The notes beneath the pieces are model-generated. The model worked only from the letters and a program-made list of their open reading frames with translations, was not told where the DNA came from and did not search any database. Below, in pieces: positions 12,015 to 22,516 of a stretch of DNA of 64,000 bases. The DNA comes from Calliopum simillimum. Its lineage: Eukaryota; Arthropoda; Insecta; Diptera; Lauxaniidae. Location: contig OX638368.1 in assembly GCA_951812925.1 (NCBI GenBank), positions 69,908,422-69,972,421 of the forward strand. Reading direction: 5' to 3'. Each line of letters starts with the position of its first letter. Position 1 is the first letter of the stretch. The position numbers were made by a program, and so were the translations under genes.

Positions 12015-12851
12015 ATGAAGGAATGCCTGTACCTACAACAACTGAGCCAGATTCAGAAGCAGACGCCGCAACAACTAAACTCCCCAAATCCTAGTCAAAG
12101 TATCACTGCCAACATTGGGACAATGCTTTGCTGGTATTATGACAAAAAAAAAGTTGAAAGACACACCATCTGTATTGGATGACATAACATTGGAAACGGA
12201 ACGTCGCTGTCGCAAAGAAGGCGCACGCTTCATCATGAGTTGTGGCACCGAAATAGGCCTTGGACGCAATATCATTGCTATCGGAGTGTTGTACTTTCAT
12301 CGCTTTTATATGTTTCATTCGTTTAAGAGATTTCCACGTTATGTCACTGCATGCTGTGGCCTCTTCTTGGTGGGCAAAGTGGAGGAAACGCCCAAGAAAT
12401 GCAGGGATATAATTAAGACTATACGTGGACGTTTAACAGACATGCAATTCTATTCATTCGGAGAAGATCCAAAGAAGGTGCGTTAGTAGAAAACTAAATT
12501 TATTATTATTTGGGTAAATTTTTCTCTAATTCTCTTATAGCAAGATATGACTTTGGAGCGTATTCTGCTGCAATCCATAAAATTCGATCTCCAGGTAGAA
12601 CATCCATACACATTCTTGCTCAAATATGCGAAATGCTTCAAAGGCGATAAGCAGAAACATCAAAAAATGGTGCAAATGGCAGCACTGTCGTCTGTCTACA
12701 GTTGGAACCAGAGATTATTGGAGTTGCTCTGATACATCTTGCTAGTAAATTCACTGTCGCTGATTGGGTTGTTTGTCAGCCAGCGCATTTGCGTAATGCT
12801 TTAAGTTGCGAACTGGCCCTTAAATTTAACTGCACCAAAGCAGCCGAAGCG
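12015..12851 (+). pseudogene. Cyclin K gene copy (two exons, broken), captured in transposon
   Basis: Exon 1 (to 12,477) encodes the first cyclin box of Cyclin K, the regulatory partner of transcription kinases CDK12/13. Visible motifs include [33 protein letters not shown] and [15 protein letters not shown] 63-bp intron with GT...AG ends follows (12,478-12,540). Exon 2 then continues with [20 protein letters not shown], and in another frame with [20 protein letters not shown]. Damage is clear: a frameshift in the A-run near 12,150, a frameshift with loss of roughly ten codons near 12,680, and departure from Cyclin K after a WVVCQPAHLR stretch near 12,800. The retained intron shows it was copied from genomic DNA, not mRNA. 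It lies wholly inside the CCCGACTAG transposon and is missing from its short copy. Confidence 0.85.
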
Positions 12852-13076
12852 GTACGTATACTTAAACATTTTACGAAATAGTGCGTAGCTTACTTGAAAA
12901 ATGTTTTGAGATAATTACGTTTTTGTTTCCTTGTCGAAGAACAAATGCAATGATATTCAGAAATGTAAATATTACTATTTGAAATCGAACTGCATTCTTT
13001 AGTCAAAAACATTTTTCAAGGGTTTTCACGTTATTTCTTAACTGTGTCCAATGAAATTAATTTTTTTTCTTTGCAG

Positions 13077-13194
13077 ATGCTTTCGTTAAAATTATTTCAA
13101 AATCGAAAGAAGATCTTAGTGAGCATAGCATCATAAAATCATTGGCATCAGCTCTTCATTGCAGGGAGTGGAATGGTGGTCGTGCTGCACGATA
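13077..13194 (+). CDS. Terminal exon fused downstream of Cyclin K piece
   Basis: A strong acceptor (TTTTTTTTCTTTGCAG) precedes a frame reading DAFVKIISKSKEDLSEHSII and ending at TAA after about 39 codons, if one base is carried over from the previous exon. The preceding exon ends in the frame ...CELALKFNCTKAAEA at a GTACGT donor, which gives a 225-bp intron (12,852-13,076). I do not recognise the protein. A diverged version of this exon, with its acceptor, is present in the short transposon copy at about 21,170-21,286 (minus strand), so it belongs to the element lineage. It could be an older captured host exon or the last exon of a lost transposase. The phase across the junction is uncertain. 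Confidence 0.4.
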
Positions 13195-13199
13195 AAAAA

Positions 13200-14300
13200 A
13201 AGGTTTTTGGTTGAAACCCGAAGCATATTTTATTTTTAATTTTTTTTTGTACTATTGACTTTTTGGTTGTAAACTGTCACTTTAAATGCAAAAAGACTTT
13301 ACAACAAAATAACTCAAATTCATTTCTAATGTTCTACAATTTTTGTTTTTTCTACCGATATATCGAAACATGTTGTTACGTCCTTTTACATTTTGTGCCG
13401 ATATGTTAATGCATAGTTATCTATTTAATAGACTTAGCATAGAAGACGAAACGAATCGAATGACTGATTTTCAACTGCTTACAACTTTAAAGATAAGACA
13501 TGAATTGAAATTTTTGTTTACAAACTTAATTCTTTGAGTTAAAATGGAAGATTTAGCCGAACCAAGTTTTTCATGAAAAATTTCAATAGGCTGATATTAA
13601 CGATTGATTTTTAGTCACTCGATTCGTTTCGTCTTCCATGTTAAGGTTATAATTAAAGGCAACTTTTCTTTCCATACATGATTCATTCATTCTTCCAAAC
13701 AATTGTTTCATTTAAACCCTATTTTATTAAATTTTACGGTTCAAAAACTAAATAAGGATTGTATTTATTTTCAATAAGGACTGTTCCGTAATCCGTGTGG
13801 TTTCAATTATTTTCGATTTTGGAAGCTTTTGATGAAAATGGTAAGTCACGCGATAAAAAGTATCAGAATCTGTTTTGTGGAGAATTACAGGCTCTACAAA
13901 TAATATTGATTTACATTTACGAGAAAGTAACCGTTTAGGAAATATTCGATAAAATCGAATTTTTCGATTTTTTGCGATTTTTTAAGAAAATTACCTGATG
14001 ATTACTTTTTTGTTAATCCGAACTAATATTATTTGTACAACCTGCAACTCTCCACAATAGATATTCCAATTTCTTTTATCGTTCGACTCATGGTTTTAAT
14101 CAAAAAGCCTCCTAATTAATAAGTAATTGAAATCTCACGGATTTCGGAATAAACCTGAATTATCTTTAATGTGATCAGTTATTATAATTAAGCATATTAA
14201 CAATTCTTAAAAAATTAAGATAGAAATAAGAAATAATATTTTTAATAAATTACTAAAAAATACAGAGCTATTTTTCGTTTTATTGATTTGAAGATTATTA
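13200..14300. other. Transposon interior without a gene
   Basis: This is the non-coding right half of the TIR transposon, shared with 20,000-21,080 in the short copy. It contains two inverted repeats: GAAGACGAAACGAATCG-type motifs at 13,442-13,458 and 13,623-13,637, and a ~130-bp imperfect inverted pair around AGGCTCTACAAATAATATTG (13,845-13,925 versus 14,020-14,095). Confidence 0.5.
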
Positions 14301-14583
14301 TTAGTTAGGCGTGAATTAGGGCCCAATTGATTTTGCCTAAGCAGAACGTTAGGGTCAAGTGCTAAATCCCAACGATAGCCTAGTTTGGTAAGCCTCAAAT
14401 TTTCCTAAATACGAACGCCTACCTAATTGGGACGGCATTAGGCATTCCTTATTGGGAAAATATGGGGAACACCGTTACATCCGATATGAGGGCCTTGTTA
14501 GGCTCCCGCGTTTGGCCCTAACGTTCTGGTTAGGCAAAACTAACGGGGCCCTAATTGTCGCCGCACAAAATTTTCTAGTCGGG

Positions 14584-14978
14584 TTGATATCATAGTTATA
14601 GGCTTTCCGTCTTGAGACAGAACAGCACCAAGGCCGAATGACGAAGCATCAGTCGTCAGATCGAAAGATTTTTTTAAGTCAGGGTGCATTAGCATAACAT
14701 TCTCAGATGTCGAGATATCTTTCAATTTATTGAAAGCTTGAAGCTGTTGTTCTTGTAGCTCAATTATTATCTTTTTTGACTGAGTGGCACTTTTTTTTCC
14801 ATTTTCGCCTTTTAGGATATCAGTTAAAGGTCTAGCTATACTAGTAAAATCCTTTATAAAGCAACGATAATAACTTGCTAAACCTAAGGATGACCTAATT
14901 CCAAACAATGTAGTTGGTACACAGTAATTCTTTATTGCTTCTACCTTACTCGGAGAAGTCTTAATACCTCCTCTTGAA
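14584..14978 (-). pseudogene. Ty3/gypsy pol relic: RT thumb to RNase H start
   Basis: The minus-strand frame shows RT palm/thumb connection motifs (LGLASYYRCFI) and the start of RNase H (LTTDASSFGLGAVLSQDG). It is the upstream part of the relic at 7,270-8,827. Removing the transposon at 8,828-14,583 and one copy of its 2-bp TT duplication restores a continuous RNase H frame, so the insertion is precise. The fragment stops abruptly at about 14,978, where block B begins, so the RT active site and everything 5' of it have been lost from this locus. Confidence 0.88.
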
Positions 14979-15896
14979 ACTCACACGTATTCCTTAGATA
15001 ATTCTAAGCATTTTGTGCCATATACACTTTTTTCGTAGGATGCCTTGTTTTTCTCTAATGCTGAAAAAATACTTGCACGACATCACTATATTGTTAATAA
15101 CTTTTGAACCAATATCGATTACCCCAATTTTTTTTCTGGAATATAGTTTCTTGTCAAGTGTAGAGTGCCTACTAATTTTTTATAGTTTTCTCAGAGGCCA
15201 AGAAGTTGCTTCATTTTTATGTACCTTTTTGAAATAGGGATTTTCAATAATAAATGAAACATTTTTTACAAATCAAAAACACCATTTTATTCCCCGACCT
15301 ATGATAAATATCTCTAAAAAAAACATTTTTACAAAATCATTACTAGTTGTTATAAAACATCATTTTGTTAAAGCCTTTTTTACATTTAATTTCTTAGGTG
15401 GCTCACTTGAGATATTTTTGCCCATATGAAACATTTATTATATCAAAGTGTTCGTATGGATTTCGGCTAAAGGTTAAAAGGCATAAAACCACCACTCGGG
15501 TGATTTTTATTGAGCCGAATGTCATAAAAGGCGAAAAATATCACTTTTTTGTGAAATTTGTGCTCTAACTTGCCAAAAATGCATCCAAAAGCACTATTTG
15601 GTAGTGAAAGTGTAGAAATGAATGAGGCGAACAAAACCCCACCACCAAATGCTATAAAACTCAGTTAACTTACGAGATATAATAAAAAAACCACGCACTT
15701 CAAGGTGCAAAATTCAAACGGCCTTTTCTCGAAAGCTAGAGCCAATTTGAACAAACTGAGCCAAATGGTCTTTTATTTTGGCCTATATTTTCACCCCGCA
15801 CCGTCAGATCCGAGTAAACTTATGGCGACCAAATTTTGTTCCACAGTGTAATAGAAAAGGGAAAATATTAAGTTATTTCATTGTTTTAAATTTATT

Positions 15897-16232
15897 TTAA
15901 TCAGTTTTTTCATTTAATTGCAACAGCTCTTGAGCTTCTGGTGATAACTCTTTATATTTTTTATCACGTTTTACTCGGATTTGGCTAATAATCGGATCAG
16001 AAGAGATCAGCATGTAATGCAAAACGTCTTCGTTGTTTGCTACTCTAGAGCACAATCTGCTGTTGTGTAACCTAGCGCTTTTAAAAACTTTGTTTGATGC
16101 TTCCTGAGCTTCTTCGGAAAGACTACCAATTAGAATTTGAAGTGCTTGTATGATTTCGCTTCCGTGAATTAAAACTTTATGCACAGAAGGGGGCATATTA
16201 TACCAATTATAATGTTTTTTTATAGCCTTCAA
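15897..16232 (-). CDS. Conserved transposon-associated protein fragment (copy B)
   Basis: An open frame of 111 codons has the same 99-residue C-terminal translation as 1,487-1,786, plus 12 more N-terminal residues (MKAIKKHYNWYN). The in-frame sequence continues upstream a few codons to a TAA. Only about one base in the shared part differs from copy A, and that change is silent or conservative. The function is unknown. The composition (LSEEAQEASNK, SSDPIIS) suggests the C-terminal part of an element-encoded protein. Confidence 0.45.
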   Translation of the reverse strand: MKAIKKHYNWYNMPPSVHKVLIHGSEIIQALQILIGSLSEEAQEASNKVFKSARLHNSRLCSRVANNEDVLHYMLISSDPIISQIRVKRDKKYKELSPEAQELLQLNEKTD

Positions 16233-17446
16233 TATGCTCTTGGCTTATTTTAAGAAAGAGTGAGTCTCAAGGGGGATTAAAAGGAGGAAATATACCCCTT
16301 ACCCGTCACCATTCTCTTAAAAAATTTTTATTTTTTTTTGAATTTAAGAAGACTGTAAGCTTAAGATTGATAAATATATTGTAAAACGTTGCAGAATGTA
16401 AAGAAATAAAAATATTTTTTTTCTCAAAAACTGCTACAGGAAAAAATTCATAGAAAAAAAAGTTCTCAAAAAAAGCAGTAGGGACTTTGTATTTTGATTA
16501 AGCATACTTGGCTACATATTATATTGAAAAATAATGAAAATCAGAAAATGTATTTTTTTTTTTTATGTCAAAGTTTGTAAAATTTATCGATTTTGGCTTT
16601 TTTAGCTTAAATTTTCGAAAAATCACCATAATTCTCCTATCATACATAAAATCTCAAACAAATGTTTTTTTAAAAGCTAAATGCTCGTACTTTTTGACAA
16701 AATGCTATCTTGATATATTTCGATGCAAACGAATTAAAAATAGCGATCCAAAAAAGTCAACTTATTTGTCCCGTCAAAAACCACAATATGAAAAAGTTTA
16801 TAAAAAAAAGTTCTCAAAAAAGGCAGTGGGGACTTTGCATTTCGATTAAGCATACTTGGCCACATATTATATTGAAAAATAATGAAAATCTGAAAATGTA
16901 TTTTCTTTTTTAAAGTCAAAGTTTGCAATTTTTCCATTTTTACCATTTTTTTTTTAAATATTTGAAAAATCACTATAATTCACATAAAATCGGCAAAAAA
17001 AAAAAAAAAAATATTTTCAACAAAGAAGAAACAATATACTTTCTAACGATATGCTACATTAGTGGATCGGGCTTAAAACAAATTAGCTAGAGCGTTTATC
17101 CAGCAGTTCCTAATTTTAAAAGTTCTGTAGAGCATTTTTTCTGTTTAAAGTCTAACTTTGGGCTCACTGTGTTGCTAAACCAAGACAAAATTTTAAACTT
17201 TTATAGTTTTTTTTCCGTCTCTAAGGTTTATCTGACGATTGGCGTAAAAATTTTTTAAATCCGTAGCACTTTCAAATTTTACCTATTTATGGCCACAATC
17301 TCCCATTGTGCGGCAGGGCAATGCATATAAAGGGAAAAAACAAAGAAATTTGAATTTTGCATGTGCTGTGTTTTTCTTGTAGCTGTGATTCTCGTCTAAT
17401 CTATGCTAAAAGTTAAATAAAGTATGCTTGCAGAATTCTATAAGAT

Positions 17447-17540
17447 GTCGGCAAAGCGTCTGATGAGGAATTGACTTATTATAGTCAATTTTGACCTGTG
17501 ACGGGTCCCGAAACTAGTAACGCAAACCAGCCTTCCGATA
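17447..17540 (+). ncRNA. Hammerhead ribozyme-like motif (unit B)
   Basis: CTGATGA starts at 17,460. GAAA is followed by CTAGTA, giving a GUA cleavage triplet. GCGT and ACGC form stem I. The stem II region has the same two inner hairpins as copy A, with one hairpin loop changed to TGTGACG while its GACC/GGTC stem is kept. Confidence 0.6.
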
Positions 17541-17958
17541 CATTTTTTTGCTTTTTTTATTTATGTGTATTTTGCCTTGTTTTTTGTGTTTTTATTGTTG
17601 TTTTACTTAAAAACACTGAACAGTAAGCACCGACCATCAATGTATTTTCATTGTTGGTAGCTAATAAGGTAAATCATCATCTGTTCCAAAAACTAAAAAA
17701 TTTGAAAATCTCAGAGAGCCAACTGATAAACATACGAATGCGCTTGCTACTTCGTTTTGTCTCGGCAAAAAACCCTGCAAACGAAACGCTATGCAAAAAT
17801 AGTATAATATCGATGACTCACAACGGCAGGGCAATGCATATAAAGGGAAAAACAATGAAATTTGAATTTTGCATGTGCTTTGTTTTTCTTGTAGCTGTGA
17901 TTCTCGTCTAATCTATGTTAAAAGTTAAATAAAGTATGCTTGCAGAATTCTATAAAAT

Positions 17959-18052
17959 GTCGGCAAAGCGTCTGATGAGGAATTGACTTATTATAGTCAA
18001 CTTTGACCTGTGGTGGGTCCCGAAACTAGTAACGCAAACCAGCCTTCCGATA
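17959..18052 (+). ncRNA. Hammerhead ribozyme-like motif (unit C)
   Basis: Core CTGATGA starts at 17,972, with GAAAC, a GUA triplet and GCGT/ACGC stem I all present. It lies one 512-bp period downstream of unit B. Confidence 0.6.
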
Positions 18053-18470
18053 CATTTTTTTGCTTTCTTTATTTATGTGTATTTTGCCTTGTTTTTTGTG
18101 TTTTTATTGTTGTTTTACTTAAAAACACTGAACAGTAAGCTCCGACCATCGATGTATTTTCATTGTTGGTAGCTAATAAGGTAAATCATCATCTGTTCCA
18201 AAAACTAAAAAATTTGAAAATCTCAGAGAGCCAACTGATAAACATACGAATGCGCTTGCTACTTCGTTTTGTCTCGGCAAAAAACCCTGCAAACGAAACG
18301 CTATGCAAAAATAGTATAATATCGATGACTCACAACGGCAGGGCAATGCATATAAAGGGAAAAACAATGAAATTTGAATTTTGCATGTGCTGTGTTTTTC
18401 TTGTAGCTGTGATTCTCGTCTAATCTATGCTAAAAGTTAAATAAAGTATGCTTGCAGAACTCTATAAAAT

Positions 18471-18532
18471 GTCGGCAAAGCGTCTGACCTGTGGTGGGTC
18501 CCGAAACTAGTAACGCAAACCAGCCTTCCGAT
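18471..18532 (+). pseudogene. Deleted hammerhead motif (unit D)
   Basis: About 32 bases are missing between two TGA direct repeats, so CTGATGA and the first inner hairpin are gone. GAAAC, the GUA triplet and the stem I arms remain. This copy should be unable to cleave. Confidence 0.6.
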
Positions 18533-18679
18533 ACATTTTTTTGTTTTTTTTATTTATGTGTATTTTGCCTTGTTTTTTTTTTGTGTTTTTATTGTTGTTT
18601 TACTTAAAAACACTGAACAGTAAGCTCCGACCATCAATGTATTTTCATTGTTGGTAGCTAATAATGTAAAAACTATAAA

Positions 18680-18965
18680 TGAAAGCTCTCAACAAAAATT
18701 GGGTGAAATCAGACAATGGGGCGTGGCACCTCCCATATAAGAAAAAGTTTCAAAATGCTGTACTGAAAGAGTTTTTTGAGATAGTCCAACCAAATTTCAC
18801 TCAGACACTAAAAACTATAAATGCAAGCTCTGAGCAAAAACTGGGTGAACTTGGACAAGAGGGCGTGACACCTCCCATATAACCAAAATTTTCAAAATAC
18901 TGCAGTGTAGGGCATTAATTTTTTGCCCAGGCTAAAAGTTACACCCTTATTAGTTGATTTTTTGT
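18680..18965. repeat. Short copy of the GGCGTGGCACC repeat
   Basis: Two ~140-bp units with GGCGTG(G/A)CACCTCCCATATAA end in TGCAGTGTAGGGCATTAA and GTTACACCCTTATTAGT. They match the array end at 27,650-28,076. Confidence 0.7.
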
Positions 18966-19259
18966 TGCTGTACCCTTTGCCGCAAAACAATTTGACCCGG
19001 CCTAGTGTACATACTGTATAATATAATATACCACATAGAGCCGCGCTCCTCCACATTGTGTACAATAGCAAGTATATTTATGAATTGCACATGAAAAACA
19101 TAAACATTATTCTGACAGAAAATAATATTTGCGCTGATTTATCAATCAACAAAGCAACGGTTTTCTAAAATGTTTAGTCGAAATACATATATGTATATTC
19201 CATAAACACTTCTCTATATACTTACCCGAAAATTAACAACTGTGAGCTTAGTTATTGCG
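18966..19259. other. No gene seen
   Basis: AT-rich sequence with short TATA-type runs. No motif could be assigned. Confidence 0.4.
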
Positions 19260-19715
19260 AGTTGAAAGGTGTATGTTTTATTCAAACTTTTATTCGCAAG
19301 AAGGAGTTGTTTTGATTCACTTCTTCACCTTATAACACTCACAAGAAGCTAACAAACAAGACCTCATCAAAAATTTTCAGTGCCAACATTTGGAGGTCGA
19401 TTTAATATTAACAATTTTAAAATACCAAGAAAAAAGGCGCTTAAGCTCGGTTTATTCGTAATAAGGAATTGTTCCGATTAAATTTTCTTATTTTCCAACT
19501 CTGGACAAATTAATGAACGGGCCTGATCAAAACATTTTATTTCCGTGACTTCTAGGTAACTATAATATAGGTTATTTAAACATGCCTCGAAAAAAGGGGC
19601 TTAAGCCCAGTTTATTCGCAAGAAGGAACAGTCTGGATTTTAATTTTCATAAGGAAAAGTGGACGAACAAAACCTCATCAAAAAAACTTCAGTGTTCCAA
19701 CTTTGAGTTTTTCCC
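19260..19715. repeat. Three ~160-bp diverged tandem units
   Basis: Units share TTTATTCGCAAGAAGGA(G/A), a (C/A)AAACCTCATCAAAAA segment and CAGTG(C/T)TCCAAC-like ends. The TIR transposon copy 2 begins just beyond the last unit. Confidence 0.5.
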
Positions 19716-19731
19716 TATATTCCCAGGATGT

Positions 19732-22000
19732 CCCGACTAGAAAATTTTGTGCGGCGACAATTAGGGCCCCGTTAGTTTTGCCTAACCAGAACGTTAGGGC
19801 CAAACGCGGGAGCCTAACAAGGCCCTCATATCGGATGTAACGGTGTTCCCCATATTTTCCCAATAAGGAATGCCTAATGCCGGCCTAATTAGGTAGGCGT
19901 TCGTATTTAGGAAAATTTGAGGCTTACCAAACTAGGCCATCGTTGGGATTTCGCACTTGACCCTAACGTTCTGCTTAGGCAAAACCAATTGGGCCCTAAT
20001 TCACGCCTAACTAATAATAATCTTCAAATCAATAAAACGAAAAATAGCTCTGTATTTTTTTAGTAATTTATTAAAAATATTATTTCTTATTTCTATCTTA
20101 ATTTTTTAAGAATTGTTAACATGGTAAATTATAATAACTGATCACATTAAAGATAATTCAGGTTTATTCCGACATCCGTGTGATTTCAATTACTTATTAT
20201 TTAGGAGGCTTTTTGATTAAAACCGTGAGTCGAACGATAAAAAGAATTGGAATATCTATTGTGGAGAATTGCAGGTTGTACAAATAATATAAGTTCGGAT
20301 TAACAAAAAAGTAATCGTTAGCTAATTTCTTAAAAAATCGCAAAAAGTCGAAAAATTCGATTTTATCGAATATTTCCTAAACGGTTACTTTCTCGTAAAT
20401 GTAAATCAATATTATTTGTAGAGCCTGTAATTCTCCACAAAACAGATTCTGATACTTTTTACCGCGTGACTTACCATTTTCATCAAAAGCTTCCAAAATG
20501 GAAAATAATTGAAACCACACGGATTACGGAATAGTCCTTATTGAAAATAAATACAATTGCAGACATATCTGACAATCCTTATTTAGTTTTTGAACCGTAA
20601 AATTTAATACAATAGGGTTTTAATGAAACAATTGTTTGGAAGAATGAATGAATCATGTATGGAAAGGAAATCTTGAACAAGTTGCCTTTAATTATAACAT
20701 TAGCATGGAAGACGAAACGAATCGGGTGACTACAAATCAATCGTTAATATCAGCCTATTGAAATTTTCATTAAAAACTTGGTTTGACTTAAGCTTCCAAT
20801 TTAACTCAAAGAATTAAGTTTATAACCAAAAATTTCAATTCTTGTCTTAACTTTGAAGTTGTAAGCAATTGAAAATCAGTCATTCGATTTGTTTCGTCTT
20901 CCATGCTAAGTCTATTAAATAGATATGTATCAACATATCGGCACGAAAATGCAAAAGGACGTAACAACATGGTTCGCCATATCGCTAGAAATAAGAAAAA
21001 TTATAGAAGTGCACTCTGAAATGAATTTGAGTTACTTTGTTGTAACGTCTTTTTGCATTAAAGTGACAATTTACAGCCAAAAAGTCAATAGTGAAACTTA
21101 AAAAAAAATTTAGAAATAAAATCTGCTGCGGATTTCAATCAAAAACCTTTTTTTATCACGTGCAGCACGACCACCATTCCAATCTGCAGTGATGAAGAGC
21201 TGATGCCAATGATTTTATGATGGTATACTCACTAAGATCTTCTTTCGATTTTGAAAAAGTTTGAACGAAAGCATCTGCAAAGAAAAAAAATTAATTTCAT
21301 TGGACACTGTTAAGAAATAACGTGACAACCCTAGAAAAATGTTTTCGTCCCATGAATCTTACATTTTTTGGTGTTCTACCGATTACCAACCACCACCACA
21401 AATAAAAATGGCAAAGGCCTAAGAATATTTTGAAACAAATGAGTTTTTTGGCACGAAAGGAAAATAAAAAATATGTAGCTGTGTTTTAGACGACATTTTA
21501 TATATGCTCGTATAAGCACGTAGAAAAAAGAAAATTCACAATGGAGTCCCTGGTAAAAAAACTATGACAGCTGTCATGATCTTAAGTTCGTGTGGTAATA
21601 ATCGTGGTACTAATAAAATGAAAATGTTACTTTTTGAGAGCAATAAAAGCACTTAAAAAATTCAAGTTTTTAATAATATTTTATCTTATAGAATAGAACA
21701 AACATTTTATTCGTACATTTACATTATTTAATTTTGGAGCAGCTTCAAATGTTCTCATTAATATCGCATTACTTTTTTCCCAGATTTACCGAAATTCGGC
21801 AACTTCTCGTTTTTCATTATGATAAGCGCATTAGGCGTTCATTAGGTAAATCTTAAGCCTGTCCAACTAGGCAAATGTTAGGCATTCCAAAACTAGGCAA
21901 CTGTTCGTTTATCACTATGACCACCGCATTAGGCGTTCATTAGGCAAACCTAATTTAGGAATATCCTGAGCCTGCCTAACTAAGCAAATTTCTAGTCGGG
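19732..22000. mobile_element. Short copy (2.27 kb) of the CCCGACTAG TIR transposon
   Basis: Ends CCCGACTAGAAA are flanked by a 2-bp GT duplication. The orientation is reversed relative to 8,828-14,583. 19,732-21,340 matches 13,010-14,583, and 21,345-22,000 matches 8,828-9,630. The join falls at GGGACGAA|AACATTTTT, which removes the foldback, the hAT and all Cyclin K exons. GCCTAA-rich subterminal arrays are present at both ends. This is either an internal-deletion derivative or the state before capture. Confidence 0.88.
21170..21286 (-). pseudogene. Terminal exon copy in short transposon
   Basis: The minus strand shows the TTTTTTTTCTTTGCAG acceptor and a frame reading DAFVQTFSKSKEDLSEYTII with a stop about 40 codons in. 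It is the counterpart of 13,077-13,194. Its C-terminus differs because of small indels. The upstream exons are deleted. Confidence 0.45.
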
Positions 22001-22516
22001 GTGTTTAAGGTTTGATTGACTTGTGGCAGTACTTAGATTCAAAATATTGAAAAAATATTTTTACACCTCTAAAAGGTGATTGACGGAGCACCTTTTCCGC
22101 TCTGGCCCATTTAGAAAATGTAAAAATAAAAAATCTCCATAGAGCAGCGCTCCACCCTAATGTACATACGTACGTACATAAGCCTCTCACTTCGGTTTTT
22201 TTTTTGCACACATAATTTTCAAATAATTTCAGCTTTTGACTTAGGAGTTTTTTTTAAGCTCTTTTAATTGCTCTAGCATTTTTTCTCGTATAGAAAAGCT
22301 GCATTTGCTGGTATAGAGTACAAGCAGCCTTTCTGCACTCTGCTCACGCAAATTTTCGTAATTTATTTTGTGTGGCATCCGCAGTGATCGTCGCTAAAAA
22401 ATCTTTTATTTCGAAATTCTAATTTTTTTTTTTCAGAAATACGATTGTGGTTTTTTCGTGCAATAATTTTTAATTTTACTAAATTATATTATAATTCTCT
22501 ATTTGTCTTACATATA
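22001..22516. other. No gene seen
   Basis: AT-rich sequence with a short run of ACGTACGTACATA. Frames are short and unremarkable. Confidence 0.4.

Larger units (their letters stand above)
8828..14583. mobile_element. 5.76-kb TIR transposon carrying a Cyclin K copy (copy 1)
   Basis: The ends are inverted repeats beginning CCCGACTAGAAA, flanked by a 2-bp TT duplication inside the gypsy pol gene. A shorter copy, inverted relative to this one, lies at 19,732-22,000 with a 2-bp GT duplication. Where the two copies overlap, sequence is nearly identical over long stretches. Both subterminal regions are rich in GCCTAA-type motifs. Copy 1 holds a foldback element, a hAT element and an intron-containing chimeric gene piece with Cyclin K exons. 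No transposase is recognisable in either copy, so both appear non-autonomous. The 2-bp duplication excludes hAT, P, piggyBac, Transib and Harbinger. The superfamily is unresolved. Confidence 0.85.
14979..17608. repeat. 2.6-kb repeated block, copy B
   Basis: The second copy of the 570-3,206 block begins inside the region corresponding to base ~570 of copy A and directly abuts the truncated gypsy relic. It carries the same ORF, internal duplication and hammerhead-like motif. It then runs into two and a half further units of the 512-bp tandem repeat. Confidence 0.8.
17331..18660 (+). repeat. 512-bp tandem repeat array with hammerhead motifs
   Basis: Units repeat with a period of exactly 512 bp, measured between core positions 17,460, 17,972 and 18,484. 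Each holds a TATAAAGGG box, an AATAAA about 100 bp later, a hammerhead-like motif, and a CTGAACAGTAAGC(A/T)CCGACCATC segment. Two 86-codon frames (17,651-17,911 and 18,163-18,423) differ at one residue but simply follow the repeat. A similar array in the opposite orientation lies at 50,840-51,780. The organisation recalls ribozyme-bearing satellites such as cricket pDo500 and metazoan retrozymes. Confidence 0.85.

Noticed and set aside
8828..14583. Interpreting 12.0-13.2 kb as the true Cyclin K locus
   Set aside because: The frame is broken in at least two places, part of the cyclin box is missing, and the whole unit is inside a precise transposon insertion.
17651..18423. Two 86-codon ORFs with almost the same translation
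   Set aside because: They are the same position in adjacent 512-bp units. The similarity is explained by the tandem repeat and no domain is present.
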